DNA of 10,275 nt from DATDAW01 sp036524675 (GCA_036524675.1 DATDBU010000152.1:1-10275); one strand, 5' to 3'; counted from the first letter of the stretch, positions 1 to 7,709 are shown. Numbers and translations are program-made. The notes: a model not told the origin generated them from the letters alone.

Positions 1-158
1 CCCCCCCCCCCTACCCGGGGCATCCCTACTTGCTACTTGAGCGATGGGCGAAATTCGAGAATCGTGGCCGTGAACACCACTTTCAGGAAATCGCAGCCTT
101 ACCATGCGTCGAGTCGATTCCACAGCTGCTCAAGCCGATTCCAAACTACTCTGTAAGA
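1..158. other. Non-coding flank downstream of tmRNA, starting with C11 tract
   Basis: No gene is recognised here. The window opens with a run of eleven C followed by a short C/G-rich stretch. An 8-bp direct repeat (CGATTCCA) occurs at 115-122 and 136-143. The segment lies just 3' of the tmRNA gene, so it should carry that gene's terminator, but I see no clear hairpin followed by a T-run in the minus-strand direction. The small plus-strand reading frame crossing this segment runs into the tmRNA and has no protein-like character. Confidence 0.4.
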
Positions 159-513
159 TGGTGGAGGCGAGGGGAGTTGAACCCCTGTCCTAGAGATTGG
201 AAATGCAAACCACTACATGCTTATTCCGTCTTGGTTTAACACTGGGACTATGGACGGACACATTGTTCCAGCGCGAGCGTCCACGAAATGTTTCGCCCCA
301 AGACGCGGTCGCTCCGTCTCAAGGCTAACCTGCTGTCGTCGCCCGCCCCACCAGCAGGTGTCATAGGGCGGACGTCGCGGTCAATTAAGCCGCGAGAGCG
401 AGATCGTTAGATTCTGCGTTTATTTGTTTTGATTCGATTGTTAACGGGGCCAACGAATCATCCCCGGCATGCGGCCTGGATCATCAATCAAAAGTCGAAA
501 CCAGTACGCCCCC
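159..513 (-). ncRNA. ssrA: Transfer-messenger RNA (tmRNA), complete, one-piece
   Basis: tmRNA rescues ribosomes stalled on broken mRNAs: charged with alanine and bound to SmpB, it enters the A site and its internal frame adds a degradation tag. On the minus strand the RNA begins GGGGGCG (513-507) and ends CGCCTCC-A-CCA; these seven bases pair completely, with one G-U, as the acceptor stem, and the CCA is encoded (159-161). Just after the 5' strand is the conserved GGTTTCGAC element of the tmRNA D-loop region. Near the 3' end are the typical TAAGCATGTAG element and a five-pair T arm with TTCAACT loop. A tag frame ending in ALAA-stop sits in the middle. The 355-base length is normal for a one-piece tmRNA. 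Both ends rest on the acceptor pairing and should be within a base or two. It lies downstream of gpmI on the same strand, probably with its own promoter. Confidence 0.97.
385..417 (-). other. tmRNA proteolysis-tag reading frame (AESNDLALAA)
   Basis: Within ssrA, the resume codon GCA follows an A-rich segment (AAACAAATAAAC) and opens the frame GCA-GAA-TCT-AAC-GAT-CTC-GCT-CTC-GCG-GCT-TAA. The tag is therefore AESNDLALAA. The terminal LAA is the known degron for ClpXP-type proteases, and ALAA endings are common across bacteria. The resume codon is inferred from its place after the A-rich segment, as in other tmRNAs; the reading frame is fixed by the ALAA-stop end. Confidence 0.93.
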
Positions 514-529
514 ATTTCTGAGGTTTCAA

Positions 530-559
530 ACCGTAGCACAGTCTCCAACCATGGCGCAA
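530..559 (-). promoter_or_regulatory. Candidate sigma-70-type promoter of ssrA
   Basis: On the minus strand TTGCGC (559-554) lies 18 bp from TACGGT (535-530), and the latter is preceded by TGC, forming an extended -10 element. Transcription from it would begin about 7 bases downstream, near 522, leaving a leader of about ten bases before the mature tmRNA 5' end at 513, which would suit RNase P trimming. The match to consensus is moderate, so this is a candidate only. Confidence 0.4.
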
Positions 560-616
560 GACCAAGGCTAAAAACTGACCCTTAAAAATCCATCAGATCG
601 AGATCAAAGGCTTAGC

Positions 617-639
617 CGCGCTGCCTGAATGGCAGGGCG
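617..639 (-). terminator. Stem-loop downstream of gpmI, possible weak terminator
   Basis: Arms CTGCC and GGCAG (621-625 with 631-635) enclose a 5-base loop and extend outward by three more G-C pairs after one G-G/C-C mismatch. It lies 47 bp past the gpmI stop and before the ssrA promoter. No proper U-run follows on the minus strand, so it may be a processing or pause structure instead of an intrinsic terminator. Confidence 0.25.
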
Positions 640-685
640 TGCCTCGTTTCTGTTTCCGAAGTTTGGCGCGCCTTTTGGATTCAGA

Positions 686-2224
686 CTACTTCGTTACCAG
701 GCTGTGCCCGGTCATCTCTGGCGGCTGCGCGAGACCAAGGAGCGCGAGCAATGTCGGTGAAACGTCCGCCAGGATGCCGCTTTCCAGTTTTACTTCAGCA
801 TGATCGGCGCCGACGTAGATGAAATGAACCAGGTTCGTCGTATGCGCCGTGTTCGGGCTTCCGTCCGGGTTGCGCATGAGTTCGCAATTGCCGTGATCGG
901 CCGTGATAAGCAGTTTCCCATCGAGCGACAGCACTTTTTCCACGACCCGTCGGACGGAGTCGTCGATTTTTTCAACGGCTTTAATACCAGCCTCAACGAC
1001 ACCCGTGTGGCCGACCATATCGGGATTGGCAAAGTTCAAAATCACCAGGTCGTACTGATCGATGGCAGCCAAAAGCTCCGTAGTCACCTTCTCCGCACTC
1101 ATTTCCGGCTGGAGATCGTACGTTGCGACTTTCGGTGAGGGAATGATTTTACGATCCTCACCGGGATAGGCGATCTCGACACCGCCGTTGAAGAAATAAG
1201 TGACGTGCGGGTATTTTTCCGTTTCTGCAATGCGGAGCTGTTTAAGTCCCGCATCCGCAACGACTTTTCCGAGAATATTCTCCAGCGTCTGAGGATTGAA
1301 AATGACCGGAACGCCGTACGTCTTGTCGTATTGCGTGAGGGTCACGAATTCGATGTTTGGCACAACCTCACGGTCGAACCCGTTGAATCCCTTATCCAAG
1401 AACGCAACGGACAGCTGCCGGGCGCGATCGGCGCGGAAGTTGAACCACAGCACGACGTCCCCATCCCGGATGCGCTGCTCGTCGGCGTGCGAAAAAATCA
1501 GCGGGGGCAAAAACTCATCTCCGCGTGGTTCACTCGCGTAGGCGGCTTTGACGGCAGCCGACGGAGTCACCTTCTCGACTTTACCGCGGCCGAGGACGAT
1601 GGCGTCCCATGCGAGCTTGTTGCGATCCCAACGTTTGTCGCGGTCCATGGCGAAATAGCGTCCAATGACCGTCGCGATCTGTGCACCCGTTCCCGCAATG
1701 CCTTTCTCGACATCGGCGAGATAACCCGCTCCGCCGGTGGGAGATGTGTCACGTCCGTCGGTGATCGCGTGGATCAGAATATCCCCTACTCCGGCTTCCG
1801 CAGCGATTTTGGTCAATGCAATGAGGTGTTCCTGGTGGCTGTGAACGCCGCCGTCGGAAACCAGCCCCATAAAATGCAGTCGCGTTCCCGGTTTTTTCGC
1901 CTTGGCAAAAGCGTCCTGGACGACGGGGTTTTTGGCAAGCTCGCCCTTCTCAATGGCCAGATTGATCCGCGTGAGATCCTGATAAACGATCCGTCCCGCG
2001 CCGAGGTTCAGGTGGCCGACTTCGGAGTTGCCCATTTGACCTGCCGGAAGCCCGACATCGAGGCCACTCGCGCTGAGTGTTGACTGCGGGTAGGTCGCAT
2101 AAAGATGATCGTGAAAGGGTGTCTTTGCGAGCAACGTCGCGTTGCCGTCTGCCTCAGCAAACTCGCGCCCGTGCGGATTGATACCCCAACCGTCTCGAAT
2201 GATTAAAACCACAGGTTTTGCCAT
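686..2224 (-). CDS. gpmI: 2,3-bisphosphoglycerate-independent phosphoglycerate mutase
   Basis: Interconverts 3-phosphoglycerate and 2-phosphoglycerate in glycolysis and gluconeogenesis in the cytoplasm, using two Mn ions and a phosphoserine intermediate. The 512-residue length is the usual one. The N-terminal alkaline-phosphatase-type half starts with VVLIIRDGWG (metal-binding Asp11) and carries the serine nucleophile in GQMGNSEVGH (Ser67). The inserted transferase domain shows SDGGVHSH (123-130), DGRDTSP (156-162), RYFAMDRDKRWDR (189-201) and FNFRADRARQ (261-270). The C-terminal half returns to the metal site with ETEKYPHVTYFFNGG (334-348), NFANPDMVGHTG (397-408), TADHGN (441-446) and HTTNLVHF (461-468). 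All expected catalytic blocks are present, so it should be active. The ATG start places the first motif at the usual distance from the N-terminus. It is divergent from the phosphatase-fold gene and followed on its strand by ssrA; no operon partner is visible. Confidence 0.98.
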   Translation of the reverse strand: MAKPVVLIIRDGWGINPHGREFAEADGNATLLAKTPFHDHLYATYPQSTLSASGLDVGLPAGQMGNSEVGHLNLGAGRIVYQDLTRINLAIEKGELAKNPVVQDAFAKAKKPGTRLHFMGLVSDGGVHSHQEHLIALTKIAAEAGVGDILIHAITDGRDTSPTGGAGYLADVEKGIAGTGAQIATVIGRYFAMDRDKRWDRNKLAWDAIVLGRGKVEKVTPSAAVKAAYASEPRGDEFLPPLIFSHADEQRIRDGDVVLWFNFRADRARQLSVAFLDKGFNGFDREVVPNIEFVTLTQYDKTYGVPVIFNPQTLENILGKVVADAGLKQLRIAETEKYPHVTYFFNGGVEIAYPGEDRKIIPSPKVATYDLQPEMSAEKVTTELLAAIDQYDLVILNFANPDMVGHTGVVEAGIKAVEKIDDSVRRVVEKVLSLDGKLLITADHGNCELMRNPDGSPNTAHTTNLVHFIYVGADHAEVKLESGILADVSPTLLALLGLAQPPEMTGHSLVTK

Positions 2225-2440
2225 GAATCGACTTCATTCCCGTCGTCGGCACGAGGCAAACAAAAAAATCGCGAGGAGCTAAATTTTAGCGGGCTGCATC
2301 CCAAGGACGTGGCACAATTCGCAGGATGATTGGGCAGCATTTACGGCTCGCTGCCCCAGAAAATCGTCTATTGCCAGATTTTACCCTTTGCAAAAGGATG
2401 CCGCTCGTTTCGTTTTTGTTTCTGTCTGTTCCACTTTTGA
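2225..2440. promoter_or_regulatory. Divergent intergenic region between gpmI and phosphatase-fold gene
   Basis: This 216-bp gap must hold promoters for both divergent genes. Toward gpmI, TAAAAT (minus strand, 2288-2283) is a possible -10 element, but no good -35 is at proper distance; it falls within a short inverted repeat, GCTAAA-T-TTTAGC (2278-2290). Toward the plus-strand gene, TTGCCA (2371-2376) could be a -35, yet only a poor AAGGAT lies 17 bp on. Neither promoter can be fixed by eye. The small plus-strand frame in this gap is not protein-like. Confidence 0.35.
2332..2356 (+). repeat. GC-rich 7-bp inverted repeat (hairpin)
   Basis: GGGCAGC (2332-2338) and GCTGCCC (2350-2356) are exact inverted copies separated by 11 bases. 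It could be an operator or a leader hairpin ahead of the phosphatase-fold gene, 85 bp before its start. No U-run follows, so it is not a standard terminator. Confidence 0.4.
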
Positions 2441-3784
2441 ATGAAAAGCCGCAATCTCCTCCTCGCTCTCGCCTGCATCGTCGCGTTCGTCCTCGCTGGT
2501 GTGCTGTATTTTAAGAACTGGGTCGTTCAAAAGCCCTTTGCGATCATCCTTTTCACTGGGGACGGCCTCACCACTTCGTCCCTCGCTGCGACGCGGCTCT
2601 ACAACGGCGGTGCGAGTGGGAAACTATTCGTCGAGTCTCTCCCAGAAATTGCGCTCCTAAAGACGTTCGCATCCGATTTTGGCATTCCAGATTCCGCGGC
2701 CGCGGCTTCAGCGATCGCCTCGGGAACTCCCGTCAACAATCGATCGCTCGGCATCGGGCCTGAACGCAAGAACCTCGACAGCCTCATTACTCTCGCAGCT
2801 GCAGCAGGACGCAAAACAGGCCTCATCACGAACGGAACACTTACCGAACCAGGCGTTGCCGCCTACTACGCCCATACTGCCGACGCCACAGACGGCAACG
2901 CCATCGCCAAACAGCTTATCCAGCGCAAAGACATCGACCTCGTTCTTGGCGGAGGCGAAAAGTTCTTTTTGCCGGTGGACAAAGGCGGCCTGCGCGAAGA
3001 CGGCACCGATCTGGTGCTGGAACTAAAAAAAGAAAAATGGGGAGTCGCCCGCACGAAAGCCGAACTTGCCGCTGTCCCGGTGTGGTTGCCGGGCCGCGTC
3101 TTCGGAGTTTTCAATCGGGACGAGCTCGCTTTCAGTCGCGAAATCGAATCCGGCAGCCAGGAACCGTCGCTGGAAGACATGGTCCGCACTGCGATCCAGA
3201 TTCTTCAGATCAATCCAAAAGGTTATTTTCTCGTCGTCGATGCCGGGCTCATTGAAAAAGCCGGACGCGTGAACGACGCAGAGAATTTTTTGGCGGAAAC
3301 AGTTGTTCTCGATCGGGTCATCCGCACCGCGAAACAATACGCCGGGAACAACACGCTCATCATTGCTGCAGGAAAACAAAACCCTGGCGGTTTGCGCATG
3401 AACGGTTATCCGCTTCGAAGCGACTCCGGCATGGCCGTCCTGGGAATCAATGCCCGCGGCATCCCGAGCGTCACCTGGAGCACCGGCCCAAACGCGCTGC
3501 CGACCCCAAGCCCCGTGGTAGCCCCGACTCCGGCCGTTACACCACACCCGGAGATCCTACCCTCGTTGACCGTTCCCGAGCCTCCCCTGCCGGATAACCT
3601 CCCTTTGCCCACACCTCCACAACTGGCCGCCAGGGCCAGAAATGAACCTTCCACGGTCTTCAGCGAAGAAAGTCTCAACGTCGCCGATGATCCCCTCGGC
3701 TTTGGCGTTGGCCCCGGCAGCGAAACGCTGCACGGTTACAAAAATGCGACTGCTATTTTTTCTCTGATCGCGAACCAGTTGTGA
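2441..3784 (+). CDS. Membrane-anchored alkaline-phosphatase-fold protein, metal site degenerate
   Basis: A 447-residue protein with one hydrophobic N-terminal segment (about 5-24), so probably exported and anchored. The body follows the PhoA-type alkaline phosphatase family (Pfam PF00245) in order: IILFTGDG (Asp41, equivalent to E. coli PhoA Asp51), PDSAAAASAIASG (nucleophile Ser85), VLGGGEKFFLP (168-178), VVDAGLIEKAGRVNDA (265-280), PGGLRMNGYPL (315-325) and GPGSETLHGY (424-433). The remaining ligand positions are altered: the usual D-x3-H is E272/R276, TADH is AAGK (309-312) and the late EEHTG-type His is S411. A proline-rich insert (350-393, 17 Pro in 44) sits before the last motif. It is therefore either catalytically inert, working as a binding protein, or uses other metal chemistry. 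ATG start is chosen because the signal anchor follows directly; no Shine-Dalgarno is seen. Its last 32 bp overlap the convergent transglutaminase gene. The family is sure, an active phosphatase role doubtful. Confidence 0.85.
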   Translation: MKSRNLLLALACIVAFVLAGVLYFKNWVVQKPFAIILFTGDGLTTSSLAATRLYNGGASGKLFVESLPEIALLKTFASDFGIPDSAAAASAIASGTPVNNRSLGIGPERKNLDSLITLAAAAGRKTGLITNGTLTEPGVAAYYAHTADATDGNAIAKQLIQRKDIDLVLGGGEKFFLPVDKGGLREDGTDLVLELKKEKWGVARTKAELAAVPVWLPGRVFGVFNRDELAFSREIESGSQEPSLEDMVRTAIQILQINPKGYFLVVDAGLIEKAGRVNDAENFLAETVVLDRVIRTAKQYAGNNTLIIAAGKQNPGGLRMNGYPLRSDSGMAVLGINARGIPSVTWSTGPNALPTPSPVVAPTPAVTPHPEILPSLTVPEPPLPDNLPLPTPPQLAARARNEPSTVFSEESLNVADDPLGFGVGPGSETLHGYKNATAIFSLIANQL

Positions 3785-5834
3785 AAGAGCTTCGCTTGAG
3801 GAGTTCGTCGCGGAGTTGCTTGAAACTCAAAGCGAAACGTCGTTCTTCCTGGCGCCCGATCGCATATCCGTAGCGGGCTTGAATGAAAGCTTTCGCCAGC
3901 GACTCTATGGCCTCCGATTTTTCAGGATAAGCCGCAGCAAGACGGCGGGAATAATCCAGGGGCCCTTCATTGGGACGACGAGGAGTTCCAGCTTGAGCGA
4001 GATCTTTGCAGAAGCGGCGATAGTAGCAGAGCAGATTATCCCTTCGCTCTGCCTTGGGACGGAGCACTCCGGTAGCGATCACCGCGACAAGGGCGATACC
4101 GGCAAGAAAAATGCCCATCAACTTCCACGAAAACCATCCATTGATACCGAGACGGGAGTAGAGATCACGCTGCATGGTCTGATCGAAACCAAGAATCCGG
4201 AGGTTCCATTGATAATTGGCGGCGTCCCAGGCAAACCTTGCAGACGTGGCGATCGTTGACCAGATGGAGGTCTCCGGCGCCGCGGCGGTGTCGGCGTCTG
4301 GTTCGGTGCTAGACGCTCCGTGTCGCGTAGCAAGCTGGGTCGAAGGATCGATGAACGCCGGATCCACCGCTTCGGAAATGTCATAGCGAACCCACCCTCG
4401 GCCAGCGAGCCAGATCTCAGCCCACGCGTGAGCATTGGCCTGGCGGATGGTAAAATAGGATCCGAGCGGATTGTATTCCCCGCCATGATACCCGGCAACA
4501 ACCCGCGATGGAATGCCAGCAACCCGCATCAGCGTTGCGAACGACGCCGCGAAATGTTCGCAAAAACCCCGCTTACGCTCGAACAGAAACTCCTCAAGCG
4601 CGTCGTTTGCATAGGTGCCCGGATTGAGCGTGTAACGGAATTTTTCCGTGCGAAAATAGGCAAGCGCAAGCTGAACGATTTCACGCGGTTCCCGCGTCTT
4701 TTGTTGCCAGCGATTGACGAGTTGCCGCACCCGTGGGCCAACGTTCTCGGGCGGCGTCGTGACAAGAGCCCATTCCGCGGACGCGATGGGTGTCCGGTCG
4801 TTGCCCAGCTGGGAGGTAACGATGAGCGGGCCGAAGAATTGCGGCTGATCCCGGTTGAGCGTGAGAATGCCGCCCGACGTAAGAGTGGCCGGACCGTCGA
4901 CGGATAGCGGACGATCAAGCGCATACACCTGACGCCCATTTTGCTGCGGCATCGTGACACGCTGAACGATTTTTCGTCCCGTAAACTGCGGTGACGGAAA
5001 CGGGCCGTTCTCCTGCGCGCTCCGTCGCCACGCGAGACCGTGGCACTCGGAAAAAACAGCGACGCGCCAGTAAAGGTCGCCCAACGGCGGGGCGTCGCCG
5101 GTTGGAAAATCTGCGCGGAAAACGACTTCATCAGTCAGAACGAGTTCGCTGAATGTTCCGGGATTCATCTGGTCCGAGATGCCGGATTGCGCCTGGATTT
5201 CTCGTTTAAACTTCAGGATAAAATCGCCTCTGGGACGCGGAACGAAAAAGAACAGGATAACAATAATGGGTAACGCCTTGAGCAGGAGCACGCCCGCATA
5301 TCGGACAAGGGGCCACCCGTCCAATCGTTTCGCCGAGCCGGATGTGAAGTGGATCAGCGTGCCCGTAAGGACCACGAAAACGGCCCCGACATAAACACAC
5401 GTGAGGAGCGTTTGAGTGAAAAATAAGGCGGTCAGGAGAATGAAATATGCCAGAAAAGCCAGGAGCATGAATTCGCGTTCCGTCCGCATCTCAAGGACTT
5501 TGAGCGCGACGAGCAGCAGGAGTAATCCCATGCACGCAACCAGATTGAAGAAATTGCCGTGCACACCAAGGATGGTCAGCACCCCGACAACGCCAACAAC
5601 CAAGCGCACCCAGGAAGGTGGAATGTGCCGCCCGCTGCGTTCGATGACAAAACGCCAAATCAGGCAGCCAAGAAAACCGAGTAAAATCTCGGGCGTTTGA
5701 AACATTAACGGCAACGCCGCAAGTAAGAGTCCCCCCAAAAGCCACTGGAGCGACGACAACGGAACATGAAAGGAAACTTGAGACGCGAAACCAGGGGCCT
5801 GGAAAAAAGAATGCGTTTCGCGGCCGGTTTTCAT
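3753..5834 (-). CDS. TgpA-type membrane transglutaminase-like protein
   Basis: A 693-residue protein of the TgpA family (DUF3488 N-terminus, transglutaminase core, DUF4129-like C-terminus). Hydrophobic segments cluster at about 30-45, 48-64, 76-112, 122-160 and 180-199, followed by a large soluble domain (about 205-570), a further membrane helix (572-591) and a soluble tail. The core shows the papain-like triad: Cys425 in RGFCEHFA, His469 in NAHAWAE and Asp485 in RYDISEAVDP. In this family the core faces the periplasm or outside. The substrate is unknown; TgpA of Pseudomonas aeruginosa is reported as essential, with a periplasmic transglutaminase domain. The gene is third in the operon: its ATG follows the DUF58 stop by only 3 bases, so translation is probably coupled. 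The 3' end overlaps the convergent phosphatase-fold gene by 32 bp. All triad residues are present, so it should be an active enzyme, as a transglutaminase or protease. Confidence 0.93.
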   Translation of the reverse strand: MKTGRETHSFFQAPGFASQVSFHVPLSSLQWLLGGLLLAALPLMFQTPEILLGFLGCLIWRFVIERSGRHIPPSWVRLVVGVVGVLTILGVHGNFFNLVACMGLLLLLVALKVLEMRTEREFMLLAFLAYFILLTALFFTQTLLTCVYVGAVFVVLTGTLIHFTSGSAKRLDGWPLVRYAGVLLLKALPIIVILFFFVPRPRGDFILKFKREIQAQSGISDQMNPGTFSELVLTDEVVFRADFPTGDAPPLGDLYWRVAVFSECHGLAWRRSAQENGPFPSPQFTGRKIVQRVTMPQQNGRQVYALDRPLSVDGPATLTSGGILTLNRDQPQFFGPLIVTSQLGNDRTPIASAEWALVTTPPENVGPRVRQLVNRWQQKTREPREIVQLALAYFRTEKFRYTLNPGTYANDALEEFLFERKRGFCEHFAASFATLMRVAGIPSRVVAGYHGGEYNPLGSYFTIRQANAHAWAEIWLAGRGWVRYDISEAVDPAFIDPSTQLATRHGASSTEPDADTAAAPETSIWSTIATSARFAWDAANYQWNLRILGFDQTMQRDLYSRLGINGWFSWKLMGIFLAGIALVAVIATGVLRPKAERRDNLLCYYRRFCKDLAQAGTPRRPNEGPLDYSRRLAAAYPEKSEAIESLAKAFIQARYGYAIGRQEERRFALSFKQLRDELLKRSSFTTGSRSEKK

Positions 5835-5837
5835 TTC

Positions 5838-6716
5838 TTAGGTCGCCGGGTTCCGACTTTCAGCTTCAGGTTTCCTAAAAACTGCCAGCATCTGGAGGCA
5901 ATGATGATAATGGGAGTCGCCAAGCGACGGGGCCCGGGTTTGCCCGGGAAGGCGCAAGCCGTAGCGCATAGACTGGCGTTCGCATTGCACGATCCATAGG
6001 GCGAGCTGGGAAAGGCGCTCTTCAGTGTCCATTCCCGGTAAATGCGACCAGTCCAGCCACAATTCCTCGCTGACGGCGCTTTCGAATTGTTTGACTACGA
6101 GAGGCTGACCGCGCGCAACGGCTTTCCAATCGACATGCCGTTGCGACTCTCCGTCGACATAACGGCGGACGCCGGAAAAATCGTCACCCGGCACGCGTTT
6201 AGCCAATTGTCGCCGGCCGGGATTTCCTCCTAATGCCGTCAGAGGCAGAGTCCCTTTCGGTTCAGGGTAAACGTAGTATTCGCAATCGACCGCCTGGCGA
6301 TATGCCGCTTTGAAAACACCGAGCGGAAAAACCGTGGAAACAAGCACACCATCCAGCCGGAAATGTCCCCGTCGCTTGGCCGGAAGACTGATGCTGCCTT
6401 CGATCACGGAATCAAGCTGGCCAACCGTCGCGATCCCCTCGCCTGGCGTCGATATTTTCAGGCCAAATTTTGGCCGCCTGCTCGCGTTGTAAAGTTTGAA
6501 TGGGATAAGGAGCAAATTCCCGGCAAATCCATTCGCACGACGCGCGACAACAATTCGTAAGTTACTGATGTTTGAACGGTTATAAATCCACGAAACCAGT
6601 GAAAGCCCGACCAGTGAATAGACGGGAATGTAAGCCGGTCCGTTCCCCTGGCTGATCGCCGCATACACCACCGCCGCAAGTACAGCCAGAAAACTGAATA
6701 TGTAGGGAGCGAACAT
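5838..6716 (-). CDS. DUF58 domain protein (vWA-like), membrane-anchored
   Basis: A 292-residue member of the DUF58 family, which partners MoxR AAA+ ATPases. Two hydrophobic stretches near the N-terminus (about 6-21 and 29-45) form a hairpin anchor, followed by a beta-rich region and the family signature at about 176-211: PGDDFSGVRRYVDGESQRHV followed by DWKAVARGQPLVVKQFE. After this, LWLDWSHLPG (219-228) keeps the D-x-S start of a vWA metal-ion site (Asp222, Ser224). It is rather short for the family and ends soon after the vWA start, so the vWA fold may be partial. It sits between the MoxR gene (36-bp gap) and the transglutaminase gene (3-bp gap), the standard order of this module. The ATG is preceded by CACCCTCTCCT, with no Shine-Dalgarno. 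The biochemical role is not established for this family; involvement in envelope complex assembly is inference. Confidence 0.92.
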   Translation of the reverse strand: MFAPYIFSFLAVLAAVVYAAISQGNGPAYIPVYSLVGLSLVSWIYNRSNISNLRIVVARRANGFAGNLLLIPFKLYNASRRPKFGLKISTPGEGIATVGQLDSVIEGSISLPAKRRGHFRLDGVLVSTVFPLGVFKAAYRQAVDCEYYVYPEPKGTLPLTALGGNPGRRQLAKRVPGDDFSGVRRYVDGESQRHVDWKAVARGQPLVVKQFESAVSEELWLDWSHLPGMDTEERLSQLALWIVQCERQSMRYGLRLPGQTRAPSLGDSHYHHCLQMLAVFRKPEAESRNPAT

Positions 6717-6752
6717 AGGAGAGGGTGCTGCTTTTTACCGTCCCAAGTCGGG

Positions 6753-7664
6753 TCAATCTACAGGGACCACTCCCAGAATTTCTCGTGCCAGAGCCTCACC
6801 CTGGTCGCCGCTGACGGCCGAATCGTCGCTCAAGCGATGGGCCATCACTGCCAGAGCTACCGCCTGCAGATCTTCGGGAAGGACCATGTCACGCCCGGCC
6901 GCGAAAGCCCACGCTCGGGAGGCAGCCAAAAGTGCGATTCCAGCGCGCGGCGACAAGCCCGCGCGATGACGGCGCCGGCTCTCTTCGAGAATATTTTGCA
7001 GATAATCGAGAAGCGCTGGTGACACGTGGGTCGCGGCAGCTCGCCGCTGCAGGTCGAGTAGCGTTTCCATGGGAAAAACCGGCTCCAGTTTCTTTGCCAT
7101 CGCCCGCCGATCGCCGCCGAGGAGCATCTCGCGCTCACGCGCACGATCCGGAAAGCCCAGCCGGATACGCATCATGAAACGGTCCAATTGCGATTCCGGC
7201 AGCAAAAAAGTCCCGATCTGATTCGCGGGATTCTGCGTTGCGATTACAAAAAATGGCTGCGGCAACGGATGGGTTAATCCGTCGAGCGACACTTGGTTTT
7301 CTTCCATCGCCTCCAGCAACGCGCTTTGAGTCTTGGGCGTGGCACGATTGACCTCGTCGATGAGAATCAGATTGGCAAAGATCGGCCCGCGATGAAATAC
7401 AAAGCTCTGGGTATCGCGGTTGAAGATGGAGTTGCCCACGATGTCCGCAGGCAGGAGGTCGCTCGTAAATTGGATCCGTCGGAAAGTCAGCCCAAGTGAA
7501 TAGGCTATCGCATGCGAAAGTGTCGTCTTCCCGACCCCCGGCACATCTTCAATGAGCAGATGCCCTCGCGCCAATACACAAGCAACCGCGAGCCGCAATT
7601 GATGCTCCTTTCCGACGATAATACTTCCCAACCTGGAAATGAGTTCGTCAATCTTGTTTGTCAC
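6753..7664 (-). CDS. MoxR-family AAA+ ATPase
   Basis: A 303-residue ATPase of the MoxR branch of AAA+ proteins, thought to act as cytoplasmic chaperones for metal insertion or assembly of vWA-protein complexes. Visible motifs: Walker A DVPGVGKTT (40-48), Walker B LILIDEVNRA (99-108), sensor 1 ATQNP (142-146), LPESQLDRF (155-163) with the arginine finger region, and sensor 2 in GLSPRAGIALLAASRAWA (236-253). Length is normal and no key residue is missing. The start is GTG (7664-7662), preceded at 5 bases by GGCGAG, which could act as a weak ribosome binding site; the next residues lead straight into the family's N-terminal helix. It is the first gene of the moxR-DUF58-tgpA operon and divergent from the DUF4159 gene. 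The name moxR is used for several paralogues, so no symbol is assigned. Confidence 0.96.
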   Translation of the reverse strand: MTNKIDELISRLGSIIVGKEHQLRLAVACVLARGHLLIEDVPGVGKTTLSHAIAYSLGLTFRRIQFTSDLLPADIVGNSIFNRDTQSFVFHRGPIFANLILIDEVNRATPKTQSALLEAMEENQVSLDGLTHPLPQPFFVIATQNPANQIGTFLLPESQLDRFMMRIRLGFPDRAREREMLLGGDRRAMAKKLEPVFPMETLLDLQRRAAATHVSPALLDYLQNILEESRRRHRAGLSPRAGIALLAASRAWAFAAGRDMVLPEDLQAVALAVMAHRLSDDSAVSGDQGEALAREILGVVPVD

Positions 7665-7709
7665 GCGGTCTCGCCGCTAATCCTACACAGATGTGTCTCG
7701 GGTAAAAGC

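Noticed and set aside
159..200. Attachment site of an integrated element at the tmRNA 3' end
   Set aside because: ssrA is a common integration target, but no second copy of its 3' end and no integrase gene are visible in the window.
30..239. Small plus-strand reading frame of 69 codons
   Set aside because: It runs antisense into the tmRNA 3' domain; its residues simply translate the reverse complement of the T arm and TAAGCATGTAG region.
159..240. An ordinary tRNA gene on the minus strand, suggested by T arm and CCA
   Set aside because: No D arm or anticodon arm lies at tRNA distance; the 5' acceptor strand is 350 bases away, as in tmRNA.
665..672. GGCGCGCC palindrome followed by TTTT as a terminator
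   Set aside because: The palindrome has no room for a loop and is only 8 bp, so it cannot form a terminator hairpin.
1205..2083. 292-codon plus-strand reading frame
   Set aside because: Lies entirely antisense to gpmI, whose catalytic motifs are complete; the antisense protein has no recognisable motif.
3023..3547. 174-codon minus-strand reading frame
   Set aside because: Antisense to the phosphatase-fold gene and without family motifs; explained by GC-rich codon structure.
4320..4907. 195-codon plus-strand reading frame
   Set aside because: Antisense to the transglutaminase core; the minus-strand gene has a clear Cys-His-Asp triad.
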